Shown piece after piece: positions 39,011 through 47,581 of a DNA stretch of 64,000 nucleotides; within the stretch, counting starts at the first letter, position 1, and every line of letters starts with the position of its first letter. The notes under the pieces are model-generated. The model had not been told where the DNA came from, did not search any database, and worked only from the letters and a program-made list of their open reading frames with translations. This DNA comes from Lactiplantibacillus songbeiensis (GTDB taxonomy: Bacteria; Bacillota; Bacilli; Lactobacillales; Lactobacillaceae), in the NCBI RefSeq assembly GCF_005405125.1, contig NZ_BJDL01000018.1, positions 43,565 to 107,564 of the forward strand, written 5' to 3'. The position numbers and the translations under genes are program-made.

Positions 39011-39081
39011 TTCAAGCAAAATAAATAACAGCTAATTATTTATTTTGCTTGAATAATTAGCTGTTATTTATTTTGCTTGAA
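39011..39081. terminator. Very long perfect inverted repeat (28-bp arms)
   Basis: The arms begin TTCAAGCAAAATAAATAACA and end with its exact inverse; the loop is 15 nt and repeats ATTTTGCTTGAA from the right arm. It lies just downstream of the frameshifted gene and could terminate transcription, but its length exceeds normal terminators here. Confidence 0.7.
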
Positions 39082-39094
39082 CAATCTTCTTTAT

Positions 39095-39762
39095 CTAGTA
39101 TCGCCAAATAACCTGCATCGTCATTAGCTCATCATGATACCAACGTAAATCAACTTGGTCACCTGCTTTTAGCTTGAACGCTGTCACGACCGCTGCTGGA
39201 ATCACATATGGATACGGCATCCCACTACTATCCGTTAGCGTCGTCGTTTGATTATGACTAACCATTAAATGCCCTGGTAGCCCAAGTTCATCACCCGCTT
39301 CAACCAACGCATGTGATAACCCGTCCAAATCATTATTCAGAGTAACTTGAGCCACCTTTTGTAACTCATCAACATGACCATCGGGCTCAACGTCACTGTA
39401 ATCACGTCACCTGCATGTAAGTGGTAACGCCGCATGATTGCTTCCGAGAGTTGGCTTTGCTTGGCGTGTGACTGGTCATCGGCTAGTAGGTCGGCCCCAC
39501 CCGCAACCGTTGGCGACACAATCAGCTTAGTCGTTGCTTTAACCGCATGAGTCACTAACTGCGCCGTTTTACCCGATTGCGTTAACCCAACACAATAGGT
39601 CAGCATGCTTTCGATCTTAGCTGTATCGAATTGCACTTGTTGATCCGTCGCACCACAACTAGCCGCATTAATCATCATCATCACTTGTTGCCATTGCCGA
39701 AAAGTAGCTAAGTCTAGCTGAACGGTTCCGCTGGGCACTGGGATAATTGGCTTTTTAGACAT
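39095..39762 (-). pseudogene. AbrB-like regulator broken by a one-base frameshift
   Basis: Two overlapping frames (39337-39762 and 39095-39355) read as one protein of about 222 residues if one base is restored near 39390. Frame 1 gives HLHAGDVITVTL, then degenerates into a hydrophobic run; frame 2 read upstream gives EPDGHVDELQKVAQVTLNND, a smooth continuation. No good ribosome site precedes the second frame. Both halves contain SpoVT/AbrB-like pieces (AGDVITVTL, KLKAGDQVDLRW). The full protein's function is unknown. A sequencing error is the main alternative to a true mutation. Confidence 0.7.
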
Positions 39763-39828
39763 CTTGGACCACCCTTTCTATCCACATAAAAACAGCTAGC
39801 TGCAACAAAGTTTGCGACTAGCTAACTT

Positions 39829-40644
39829 CTAATCAATACTTTTATCAATAATCGACCGCAAAACTTTCTCTCGCAAGGCGACCGCATCTACTTGATTGCG
39901 ATTCTCATACCCTTGCGTCAAGACATCGCAAATATACAGTTGCGAGATGCGTCCCGCTACGGAGCCCCCGTTTAAGAACTCTTCAATCGCGGTTTGCAGA
40001 ATGACATCCCCTAAGCTAGCCACTGGACTATTTAGATTATTAGTTATCGCAATAATCCGCGCACCGTTATCCTTAGCAATCTTCAGCGAATCATACGTAT
40101 CCTTCGTACGTCCCGTCAATGACAAGCCAATCACTAGGTCACTAGGTGCAAGTAACGAGGCAACCTGAGCCTGAATATGCGGATCACCAACCGGAGTCGC
40201 TTGAATGCCCACTCGCAATAGAATCGCAGCAAATGATGCCCCGACCTGACCACTGCCACCGACTCCAAAAATGTAGACCTTGTGTGCTTGACTCAACAAA
40301 TCGATGGCCTGATTCAATCTGGCCGGTTCAATGAGCTTCGCCGTCGCAGTTAAGGCCTCCTGCAAGTGCTGGCTAATCTCATCGTAATAATCGGTCGGCC
40401 GGGTCTGTTCCTGCTGAGTAAAATCTTCCTTGGCAATTTCAATTTTAAAGTCAGAAAAGCCGTTATAACCTAATTTCTGACAAAAACGGATAATTGTGGC
40501 GTCCCCGACTTTAGTAGCCGCCTTAATGTCACTCATCGTGGCGTACATCAACTGACTGCCGACTTTGAGGACGTAATCCGCAACCTTTTTTTCTGACCGC
40601 GTTAAGGTTGGGTAATGTTCCTGAATCAAGTGATCATAGCGCAT
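39829..40644 (-). CDS. RpiR/MurR-family regulator with SIS domain
   Basis: A 271-residue regulator: an N-terminal RpiR helix-turn-helix (LTRSEKKVADYVL, MSDIKAATKVGDATIIRFCQKLGY) and a SIS sugar-phosphate-binding domain (KVYIFGVGGSGQVG, IGLSLTGRTKDTYDSLKIAK). It is divergent from nanE with a TTTTGGA dyad between them, so it probably responds to ManNAc-6-P or GlcNAc-6-P. The ATG at 40644 is used because the upstream ATG overlaps AAAGG. Confidence 0.88.
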   Translation of the reverse strand: MRYDHLIQEHYPTLTRSEKKVADYVLKVGSQLMYATMSDIKAATKVGDATIIRFCQKLGYNGFSDFKIEIAKEDFTQQEQTRPTDYYDEISQHLQEALTATAKLIEPARLNQAIDLLSQAHKVYIFGVGGSGQVGASFAAILLRVGIQATPVGDPHIQAQVASLLAPSDLVIGLSLTGRTKDTYDSLKIAKDNGARIIAITNNLNSPVASLGDVILQTAIEEFLNGGSVAGRISQLYICDVLTQGYENRNQVDAVALREKVLRSIIDKSID

Positions 40645-40681
40645 CTTCGTCACCATCCTTTTGGCCTATATTATACGCCAC

Positions 40682-40702
40682 TTTTGGATAATTACTCCAA
40701 AA
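40682..40702. promoter_or_regulatory. Candidate RpiR operator
   Basis: Perfect dyad TTTTGGA-N7-TCCAAAA between the divergent RpiR and nanE genes. Another TTTTGGA half-site occurs at about 40748, and a cre-like core AAAGCGCTTT lies between them. Confidence 0.55.
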
Positions 40703-40793
40703 TGTCAGGAAAGCGCTTTACCTAAGGCTAATGACATGTTATGGTTGTTTTGGAGATAGAATCCATATATTTTATAAAATGGAGGATTTTGGA

Positions 40794-41495
40794 ATGATTA
40801 CTAAAACACAACTTTTAAAACAACTAAGCCACGGCGTCATCGTCTCTTGCCAAGCACTGCCAAACGAACCGCTATATAGCCCAACCGGGGGCGTGATGCC
40901 GTTAATGGCTAAGGCCGCCCAGCAAGCTGGCGCCGTTGGGATTCGTGCCAATTCAATTCGTGATATCAAAGAAATTCAAGCCGCGGTGGATCTACCGATT
41001 ATTGGCATTATCAAAAAAGACTATCCGCCCGAAAAGCCCTTTATCACAGCAACTATGGCGGAAGTTGATGCCTTAGCCGCAACAGGAGTGGCCGTTATTG
41101 CACTCGATTGTACCTTACGTCCACGCCATGATGGCTTAACCATTAATGACTTCATCACCCAAGTTAAAGCGAAATACCCACACCAACTCTTCATGGCCGA
41201 TACCGCGACGCTTGAAGAAGGTTTGAATGCTTGGCAGTGCGGCGTTGACTTTGTTGGGACAACTTTAAGCGGCTATACAGCTGAAAGCCCGCAATTAACC
41301 GGACCAGATATGCAACTGATTCAACAATTAATCGACCATCACATTGATGTCATCGCGGAAGGCCGAATCCACACACCGCAACAGGCCCAGCAAGTTGCTA
41401 GCCTGCATCCAGCTGGGATGGTCATCGGGGGCGCAATTACACGGCCACTTGAAATTGCCACCCGTTTTATTGATGCTGTTGGTGCAGTTAAATAA
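40794..41495 (+). CDS. nanE: N-acetylmannosamine-6-phosphate 2-epimerase
   Basis: A 233-residue TIM-barrel enzyme of the NanE family, converting ManNAc-6-P to GlcNAc-6-P. Recognisable blocks are [39 protein letters not shown] and [13 protein letters not shown]. The start is the ATG at 40794, 8 bp after GGAGG. No lyase, kinase or transporter for sialic acid adjoins it, so it stands alone with its divergent RpiR regulator and may serve ManNAc use or cell-wall recycling. Confidence 0.92.
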   Translation: MITKTQLLKQLSHGVIVSCQALPNEPLYSPTGGVMPLMAKAAQQAGAVGIRANSIRDIKEIQAAVDLPIIGIIKKDYPPEKPFITATMAEVDALAATGVAVIALDCTLRPRHDGLTINDFITQVKAKYPHQLFMADTATLEEGLNAWQCGVDFVGTTLSGYTAESPQLTGPDMQLIQQLIDHHIDVIAEGRIHTPQQAQQVASLHPAGMVIGGAITRPLEIATRFIDAVGAVK

Positions 41496-41533
41496 GCCTA
41501 TCAACCCATTTAACAGAGTCGTCTTTTAATTGA

Positions 41534-41746
41534 TTGACTAGTGGTCCTAATCACGTATAATGTAGGAGTAGGATCGTTTGTGTGACGACACAAAAAGACT
41601 AGCATGACGGGAATCACGCTAGTCCTTGGCTTCAATCAATACTTGCAACATGCGCTTATTGATTGTGACGCGACCTAAGAAGTTTCATTGTTGATTGGTA
41701 CTTTTAAAACAACCTAAGCCCGTTGAGCACACAACGGACTTTTTTT
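41534..41746 (+). ncRNA. Structured small RNA, copy A (with promoter)
   Basis: Promoter TTGACT-16 bp-TATAAT (41534-41561) leads into a transcript from about 41568. It can fold into successive hairpins: TTGTGT/ACACAA, GACTAGC.../...GCTAGTC, CAATCAATA/TATTGATTG, and a terminator CCGTTG/CAACGG followed by TTTTTTT (41740-41746). Three more copies with the same promoter spacing lie at 45615, 46169 and 46721. No coding frame is shared. It is convergent with a small hydrophobic reading frame. Confidence 0.75.
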
Positions 41747-41756
41747 GTGGTTGAAT

Positions 41757-41879
41757 TTAATTAGTCGTGATTATAACCACGACGCTACTAACTATCGCGA
41801 TGACAATAACCACTGCGATAATTAGCACAATCTGAACGTCGTGATCTAATCGATCGAACTGTTTCAATACTTTTGCCAA
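41757..41879 (-). pseudogene. Small hydrophobic protein gene, copy A (5'-truncated)
   Basis: Forty codons encode LAKVLKQFDRLDHDVQIVLI followed by a Val/Ile-rich membrane segment ending TTN, clearly homologous to copies B and C. No start codon with a ribosome site is present, and the upstream DNA is the transketolase terminator, so the 5' part and promoter have been lost. Only the TTG at 41879 could serve as a start. Confidence 0.6.
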
Positions 41880-41903
41880 GTCGCGCCAATCTTCACCTAG
41901 TTC

Positions 41904-41940
41904 ACAAAAGAAGCCTCAATTCATTATGAATCAAGACTTC
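41904..41940 (-). terminator. Transketolase terminator
   Basis: Imperfect stem AAGTCTTGATTCAT / ATGAATTGAGGCTT followed on the minus strand by CTTTTGT, 20 bp after the transketolase stop. Confidence 0.75.
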
Positions 41941-41959
41941 TAACCCTTAAACTTCCTTT

Positions 41960-43948
41960 TTAACCCATCGCCGCAACAATCTGCTGAGCAATCACGGTTG
42001 GGGTCATCTCAAAGCTGCGCAACACCTCGTCCACTGATCCACTCACACCAAATTGATTAATTCCAAAGACCAGTTCCGGCTGTTGAACATAACGGTGCCA
42101 GTAATTGCCGACACCGAATTCGATTGCCGCCCGCGGATGGCCCGAATCACCAATCAACGCTTGCTTATCAGCTACACACTGCTGGTTAAAGCGTTCATAC
42201 GACGGCACCGAAACGACCTGACTATCAATCTGCTGGGCTGCAAGTTCAGCTTGAACCTGTAAGCCCAAACCGACTTCTGACCCAGTTGCCAGAATTGTCA
42301 ACGCCGCTGACTGCTTGGCTGGCGCGGCAATATAGCCGTCCAGCAATTGCAATGCCGCTGGTGCCTTAACCGTCAGTTGTGGTACGGCTTGCCGCGATAA
42401 GATCAAGGCGGTTGGTCCCGTCGTTTGGCTTAACGCAAATTGCCAAGCGGCTTTGGTCTCCCGCAAATCTGCTGGTCGAATGACCGTCAAACCTGGAATA
42501 CTACGCAGATTTTCAACTTGCTCAATTGGTTCGTGCGTTGGCCCATCTTCACCAACCGCAATGCTATCGTGCGTAAAGATATAAATCACAGGCAGCTTTT
42601 GCAACGCCGCTAAGCGAATTGCTGGCTTCATATAGTCCGCAAAGACTAAGAACGTACTGCCAAAGATTCGAGTACCCCCATGTAGCGCGATACCATTCAT
42701 CACCGTACCTTCCGCGAACTCCCGAATGCCAAACGCAATGTTACGTCCCAACGGCTGATTATTACTAAACCATTGTTCACCTTGGATGAATGTCTTATTA
42801 GATGATGATAAGTCGGCCGAACCACCCCATAAGTTTGGTACTGTTTGCGCAGCAGCTTGTAAGACCCGAGAGCTACTAGCTCTAGTAGCCTCATCCCCTT
42901 TAGCCGGTACGGCTTGCAAAGGCGTTTGCCAATTAGCTGGCAGCTGACCCATTAGTCCTGTTTGGAACTGTTGTGCTAAGACCGGATATTGGTGCTGATA
43001 ACGATCGAATAGGGCTTGCCAAGTTGCTTGGGCCGTTTCGCCGCGAGCCACAATTTCGTTAGCAAATCGATCCGCGACCACACTTGGGACCGTAAAAGCC
43101 GGTTGTTCCCAGCCTAATGCTGATTTAGTGGCAGTCGTTTGCTGACCCAATGGCGACCCATGAACTTTGTACGTCCCGGCTTGTGGCGATCCGTAGCCCA
43201 ACGTACTCTTAACTTCAATTAAGGTTGGCCCATGTTGATTCGATCTAGCAGCTTGTAAGGCATCGCTAACCTCAGCCAAGTCGGTCCCATCAGCAACTTG
43301 CAAGACGTTCCAATGATAAGCCTTGAAGCGGGCTGCCACATCTTCACTAAAACTATTACTGAGTGGACCATCTAATACGACATCATTGGAATCGTACAAA
43401 ACAACCAACTTATTCAAATTCAAATGACCAGCCAGACTAGCGGCCTCATGCGATACCCCTTCCATCAAGTCACCATCACCCGCTACCACATAGGTATAGT
43501 GATCAACAATCGGTAATCCTGGCCGATTATATTGTGCGGCCAGATGCTTTTCGGTCATCGCCATCCCAACTGCCATCCCGAAGCCTTGGCCCAATGGTCC
43601 GGTCGTTGCCTCCACTCCGGGCGTCACCCCATACTCCGGATGACCTGGTGTCTTCGACCCTAACTTCCGAAAATGTTTCAAATCATCTAAACTGACCGCA
43701 TAATGACTAAGATGTAACAGACTATAAAGCATTGCCGAACCATGACCAGCCGATAAGACGAAGCGGTCACGGTCAGCCCAATTCGGTTGGTTTGGATCAA
43801 CTTTTAAGTAATAGTTCCACAAGACATAACTCATCGGTGCAGCCCCCAAGACAATCCCCGGATGCCCCGACTTAGCCGCCTCAATACTATCAATACCTAA
43901 CATTCGCACCGTATTCACGGCTAACTGATCAATTTCATCAAATCGCAT
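41960..43948 (-). CDS. tkt: Transketolase
   Basis: A 662-residue thiamine-diphosphate enzyme of the pentose phosphate pathway. Blocks seen are SGHPGIVLGAAPM, FVLSAGHGSAMLYSLLHL, GPLGQGFGMAVGMAM, VVAGDGDLMEGVSHEAASLAG (ThDP/Mg site), YIFTHDSIAVGEDGPTHEPIEQ and DLRET. It is full length. It lies 47 bp downstream of a PRD regulator in the same direction, so this is probably a regulated, substrate-linked copy rather than the only housekeeping one. Confidence 0.95.
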   Translation of the reverse strand: MRFDEIDQLAVNTVRMLGIDSIEAAKSGHPGIVLGAAPMSYVLWNYYLKVDPNQPNWADRDRFVLSAGHGSAMLYSLLHLSHYAVSLDDLKHFRKLGSKTPGHPEYGVTPGVEATTGPLGQGFGMAVGMAMTEKHLAAQYNRPGLPIVDHYTYVVAGDGDLMEGVSHEAASLAGHLNLNKLVVLYDSNDVVLDGPLSNSFSEDVAARFKAYHWNVLQVADGTDLAEVSDALQAARSNQHGPTLIEVKSTLGYGSPQAGTYKVHGSPLGQQTTATKSALGWEQPAFTVPSVVADRFANEIVARGETAQATWQALFDRYQHQYPVLAQQFQTGLMGQLPANWQTPLQAVPAKGDEATRASSSRVLQAAAQTVPNLWGGSADLSSSNKTFIQGEQWFSNNQPLGRNIAFGIREFAEGTVMNGIALHGGTRIFGSTFLVFADYMKPAIRLAALQKLPVIYIFTHDSIAVGEDGPTHEPIEQVENLRSIPGLTVIRPADLRETKAAWQFALSQTTGPTALILSRQAVPQLTVKAPAALQLLDGYIAAPAKQSAALTILATGSEVGLGLQVQAELAAQQIDSQVVSVPSYERFNQQCVADKQALIGDSGHPRAAIEFGVGNYWHRYVQQPELVFGINQFGVSGSVDEVLRSFEMTPTVIAQQIVAAMG

Positions 43949-43995
43949 GTTGTTGAGCCACCTTTACTTCATTTAAGTTGCTGGTGACCCCTTCA

Positions 43996-45465
43996 TTAAC
44001 GAGCCACCCGCAGTTCACGAATCTTTTGCCGGACTTGTGCACGATCACTAGCACCCAAGATGGGACTAATCATGACCGTTGGCAAGTCGCTGTCAACCAA
44101 TGTCGTCGCCAGTAATAACGCGACAGCTGGGACGGGATGTTGTTCAAAGTCTCGCTTGGATTGCACGCCCACAACTTGCAATTCCGGATATAAACGCGTG
44201 ACCTTACTGCGCAATAACTCAGCCGTCCCAATCCGAGTATCCCCGATAATTAGCGTTTTCAGCTGATATGGATGCCGTTCCAGTTCAGTGGCAAAGTACA
44301 CCGTTGTCGCCGCAACTTCATCTAACGGCACCGGTGCTAACTGGTACTCCGCTGAGATTTTAAGCGATGCTTTTTGCACGGCCGCAAACAGTTGTGGATA
44401 TTCCATTTGAACAGCCGTTAACAAGTTGTTCTTCATCACAATTTGTTGTTGCAGTCGATTCAGCATTGGCCCGATATGCGCGGTCAACGCCGGGCGAATC
44501 GGACTAAAATCAAGCGGATGCGCTAAAAATAACGGGACTAATTGGAGGTAGCGCGCGACCACTTGCGCCGTTAGTGGTAATTGTGTTTGCCCTTTGGGTA
44601 GCCGCTCATAGTAATGCGACGAAATTAAATACTCAAACACATAGAACGCTTCTACTGCCGACAAGCTAACGTTTAAAAACTGTTCAATATCCTGCTTGAT
44701 CACTTTTGACACTTGATAAACAGTGTTATTGGCAGTAATCAACTGTTGCTCATTGGCAGTCAGCTGCACTTGTGAAAGCCGGGCGGTCCCGGTCGTACGC
44801 GTACGTTGGACCAAAATATGCAAATGCGTAAACAAATTGATATCGTAAGGATGCGGTAGTTTAATTTGGAGCAGCCGTTCAATCTTTTCAATCTCGTTCG
44901 TAATGAACAAGACGTCAATCTGATTAGCTGGTTCCATAACCCGGTTAGAACTACTGGCATCCATTAATTGCATTGCCCGCATTTGATCAGTTTGTGCCAA
45001 GATTGCCTTACGTACCGCCGTTTCGTTACCCAGAATGGTCACATGATGTGCACTACGACTGACCTTCAATTGAAATGATTGTAATTGCTGCGCCAGCTTC
45101 ACCAAATCCATACTAATAACCGATTCACTGACGAAAAAATGAGCCGCACAGTCAGCTAAGCGTTGATGATTAGGGGATCGATAGAGTAACTCCAAAGCTA
45201 ATAATCGTCGCCGCTGAGCCGCTGGATAACCCGTTGCTTGCAATTGCGTGGTTAAAGCCGCCTGATCCAGATTAGGCGTCAGCTTGACCCCTTTCCCTTT
45301 GACCGTTATAACTACCGGTTGAGCCATTAACGTATTAAGATAATGAATAGCCCGATAAATCGTCTTGGCAGAAACCCCAAAATAATCCGCGACGGTCTGA
45401 GCTTTAACGTACTGTGACTGACTCGCTAAATAAGTTAAAATCATTTGATAAGTCGTTGTGCGCAT
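43996..45465 (-). CDS. PRD-containing MtlR/BglG-type transcriptional regulator
   Basis: A 489-residue regulator. N-terminal helix-turn-helix domains (VADYFGVSAKTIYRAIHYLN and a second DNA-binding domain, about residues 85-165) are followed by two PRD-like domains (about 180-390) and a C-terminal EIIB-like domain (TLIIGDTRIGTAELL). Such proteins are switched by PTS phosphorylation. No PTS genes adjoin it; the only downstream gene is transketolase. The ATG at 45465 follows AAGGAGG. An upstream dyad and cre-like box may be its control sites. Confidence 0.82.
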   Translation of the reverse strand: MRTTTYQMILTYLASQSQYVKAQTVADYFGVSAKTIYRAIHYLNTLMAQPVVITVKGKGVKLTPNLDQAALTTQLQATGYPAAQRRRLLALELLYRSPNHQRLADCAAHFFVSESVISMDLVKLAQQLQSFQLKVSRSAHHVTILGNETAVRKAILAQTDQMRAMQLMDASSSNRVMEPANQIDVLFITNEIEKIERLLQIKLPHPYDINLFTHLHILVQRTRTTGTARLSQVQLTANEQQLITANNTVYQVSKVIKQDIEQFLNVSLSAVEAFYVFEYLISSHYYERLPKGQTQLPLTAQVVARYLQLVPLFLAHPLDFSPIRPALTAHIGPMLNRLQQQIVMKNNLLTAVQMEYPQLFAAVQKASLKISAEYQLAPVPLDEVAATTVYFATELERHPYQLKTLIIGDTRIGTAELLRSKVTRLYPELQVVGVQSKRDFEQHPVPAVALLLATTLVDSDLPTVMISPILGASDRAQVRQKIRELRVAR

Positions 45466-45505
45466 GCTGGCTGACCTCCTTGCTTTCAAATATATCAGTT
45501 AATAT

Positions 45506-45547
45506 TGTTAGCGCTTTCTTTTAAGTGTCCACTGATTAATGGACACT
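45506..45547. promoter_or_regulatory. cre-like box and dyad before PRD regulator
   Basis: TGTTAGCGCTTTCT (45506-45519) matches cre except at the last base. It is followed by a perfect 8-bp-arm dyad, AGTGTCCA-N8-TGGACACT (45524-45547), a likely operator for the PRD regulator of the regulator-transketolase operon. Confidence 0.55.
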
Positions 45548-45614
45548 ATTTTATCACGCGATCCCATTAAACTCCAAAAGCCATTTCTCAACCGTCAATA
45601 CTGCTTTGCTTTAG

Positions 45615-45827
45615 TTGACTGGAAAACGTAATCAAGTATAATAAAACTGTAAGATCGTTTGTGTCACGACACAAAAAGACCAGCATGATTGGACTCATGC
45701 TAGCCTTTGGTTTCAATCAATGCTTGCTTCGTGCTCGTATTGGTTGTGACGCGACCTAAGAAGCTTCTGATAATTATTACATTTTAAAGCCACTTAAGCC
45801 CGTTGCTGCATACAACGGACTTTTTTT
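45615..45827 (+). ncRNA. Structured small RNA, copy B (with promoter)
   Basis: Promoter TTGACT-16 bp-TATAAT (45615-45642), transcript from about 45649, terminator CCGTTG/CAACGG plus T7 ending at 45827. Relative to copy A, the third hairpin keeps pairing through wobble changes (CAATCAATG with TATTGGTTG), which supports selection on RNA structure. It is convergent with the small protein gene at 45840-46031; the wider stem AGCCAC/GTGGCT makes the terminator usable from both sides. Confidence 0.75.
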
Positions 45828-45839
45828 GTGGCTGAATCT

Positions 45840-46031
45840 CTAATTAGTTGCGCTGAGCACGATGACAGTACCGATAATTGCAATGGCAATGACCACGGCA
45901 ACAATCAATACTAACTGAACGTCATGTGCTAATTTTCGAAATTCTCTCAACGCTTTTGCAACGTTCAGCTTGATGAAGAACAAACTGAAGACCCGTCTCC
46001 TAACTAAATTGCCAAGCAAATACTCATCCAC
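45840..46031 (-). CDS. Small hydrophobic protein, copy B (candidate type I toxin-like)
   Basis: A 63-residue protein not recognised from any named family. A basic N-terminal half (LVRRRVFSLFFIKLNVAKAL) precedes a Val/Ile-rich membrane segment (HDVQLVLIVAVVIAIAIIG) and a short polar end. The start is taken as GTG at 46031, 8 bp after GGGAGG; a GTG at 46040 abuts that site. Copy C differs by one residue. Its 5' leader has GGCGCGTC, which can pair with GACGCG of the opposite RNA. Convergence with a small RNA over a shared terminator recalls Fst/Ldr-type systems. Confidence 0.6.
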   Translation of the reverse strand: MDEYLLGNLVRRRVFSLFFIKLNVAKALREFRKLAHDVQLVLIVAVVIAIAIIGTVIVLSATN

Positions 46032-46168
46032 TGGCAACACCTCCCATATTTAGGACGCGCCACCAGCAATCGCACACAGAAATTGTTGCCGATTTAATTG
46101 TACTACACTGGTTATCTTTAGCCTAACGTTTCCAGTTTTAAACTTAGCCAAGTGCCGTATGACTTTAA

Positions 46169-46379
46169 TTGACTAAACGCTGCATTCACGTATACTATAT
46201 GTATAGGATCGTTTGTGTAATGACACAAAAAGACTAGCATGACGGGAATCACGCTAGTCCTTGGTTTCAATCAATGCTTGCTTCGTGCTCGTATTGGTTG
46301 TGACGCGACCTAAGAAGTTTCTTGCTAAATGAAGCTAAAAACCACTTAAGCCCGTTGGTACAAACAACGGACTTTTTTT
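46169..46379 (+). ncRNA. Structured small RNA, copy C (with promoter)
   Basis: Promoter TTGACT-16 bp-TATACT (46169-46196), transcript from about 46203, terminator CCGTTG/CAACGG plus T7 at 46373-46379. It lies one tandem-repeat unit (about 552-554 bp) after copy B and keeps the same hairpins. Confidence 0.75.
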
Positions 46380-46391
46380 GTGGCTGGATCT

Positions 46392-46583
46392 CTAATTAGT
46401 CGCGCTTAGCACGATGACAGTACCGATAATTGCAATGGCAATAACCATAGCAACGATCAATACTAACTGAACGTCGTGTGCTAATTTTCGAAATTCTCTC
46501 AACGCTTTTGCGACGTTCAGCTTGATGAAGAACAAACTGAAGACCCGTCTCCTAACTAAATTGCCAAGCAAATACTCATCCAC
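46392..46583 (-). CDS. Small hydrophobic protein, copy C (candidate type I toxin-like)
   Basis: It is identical to copy B except for one Val-to-Met change in the membrane segment (IVAMVIAIAIIG). Same GTG start with GGAGG upstream, same leader and same convergent small RNA. Near identity over the whole 552-bp unit shows a recent tandem duplication. Confidence 0.6.
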   Translation of the reverse strand: MDEYLLGNLVRRRVFSLFFIKLNVAKALREFRKLAHDVQLVLIVAMVIAIAIIGTVIVLSATN

Positions 46584-46720
46584 TGGCAACACCTCCTATA
46601 TTTAGGACGCGCCACCAGCAATCGCACACAGAAATTGTTGCCGATTTAATTGTACTACACTGGTTATCTTTAACCTAACGTTTCCAGTTTTAAACTTAGC
46701 CAAGTACCGTATGACTTTAA

Positions 46721-46932
46721 TTGACTAAACGCTACATTCACGTATACTATATGTATAGGGTCGTTTGTGTGACGACACAAAAGGACTAGCATGACAGGAA
46801 TCACGCTAGTCCTTGGCTTCAATCAATACTTGCAACGTACGCTTATTGATTGTGACGCGACCTAAGAAGTTTTATAATATCTTGTTGCTTTTAAAACAAC
46901 CTAAGCCCGTTGTCCCACAACGGACTTTTTTT
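46721..46932 (+). ncRNA. Structured small RNA, copy D (with promoter)
   Basis: Promoter TTGACT-16 bp-TATACT (46721-46748), transcript from about 46755, terminator CCGTTG/CAACGG plus T7 ending at 46932. Its 3' half is closer to copy A than to B and C (ACTTGCAAC..., GCTTATTGATTG), so it is a hybrid or an older copy. Confidence 0.75.
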
Positions 46933-46942
46933 GTGGTTGAAT

Positions 46943-47002
46943 TTAATTAGTCGTGATTATAACCACGACGCTACTAACCATCGCGATGGCAATTATTAAT
47001 AA
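46943..47002 (-). pseudogene. Small hydrophobic protein remnant, copy D
   Basis: Only the C-terminal codons (IAIAMVSSVVVIITTN, most like copy A) remain next to small RNA D; the upstream part is replaced by unrelated sequence. The RNA therefore survives without an intact partner. Confidence 0.6.
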
Positions 47003-47162
47003 CCTAGTATTTCCGATTTTAAACGCAACCGCCAAGAGTTTATTCATTTGCGGTCAACTTTACCATTTAGTCTAGTTTACTTAATCAAAAGGCAACCACT
47101 ACGTTGGGTAATCTCTAAAATTGACATTTACCTTTTACAATGTATTAACATGGTAGCCAATA

Positions 47163-47290
47163 ATTAACGCCGGGCGGCCCAGAATTGGCTCAGCGGTGTT
47201 ATTTATCTTAGTCGTGATTTGGCGACTTAGATAAAGCCCCGCTTGTGAGACCGTACTTTGACTGACAACCGCAGCCACCACGTTCCAGGC
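47163..47290. repeat. MITE-like intergenic repeat, copy R3 (degenerate)
   Basis: It shares GCCGGGCGG.CCAGAATTGG, AGACCG and CCACCACGTTCCAG with R1 and R2, but the ends are lost. The rest of the 47003-47581 gap holds a strong hairpin at 47385-47441 (TTAACCCAAAAGCC... / ...GGCTTTTGGGTTAA), nested in GCGACAAAAGG/CCTTTTGTC, and no convincing gene. Confidence 0.6.
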
Positions 47291-47581
47291 AATCATATCC
47301 AACTCGTATCAAGCGTAAGTAATCCCGATCTTTTTGTCGCTATCTTAATAGCTAAACCGTGCGACAAAAGGCAGTTTGCTCCGCTTAACCCAAAAGCCGT
47401 GACTATTCCATACCCAAGAATAGTCATGGCTTTTGGGTTAATGCTCACAACCTGTCACCTTTTGTCCCACTCTAGCCAAAAAGAACCGCACCCGACGTGC
47501 CTAGCCGAAGCTAAGCCGCCAAGTGCGGTCCACTTTTAGTCCGATTTTAATTAATTCAACAAGGTGAATCGGATAGAAGCC

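Noticed and set aside
39337..39355. Programmed frameshift joining the two AbrB-like frames
   Set aside because: No slippery heptamer or downstream structure is seen at the junction near 39390; a one-base deletion explains it more simply.
45610..46990. CRISPR array or tRNA cluster as explanation for the tandem repeats
   Set aside because: The unit is about 552 bp with promoter, hairpins and a reading frame; there are no short regular repeats with unique spacers and no cloverleaf.
47258..47539. A 93-codon plus-strand frame upstream of adhE
   Set aside because: It runs through repeat R3 and a perfect hairpin; composition and lack of a ribosome site argue against a gene.
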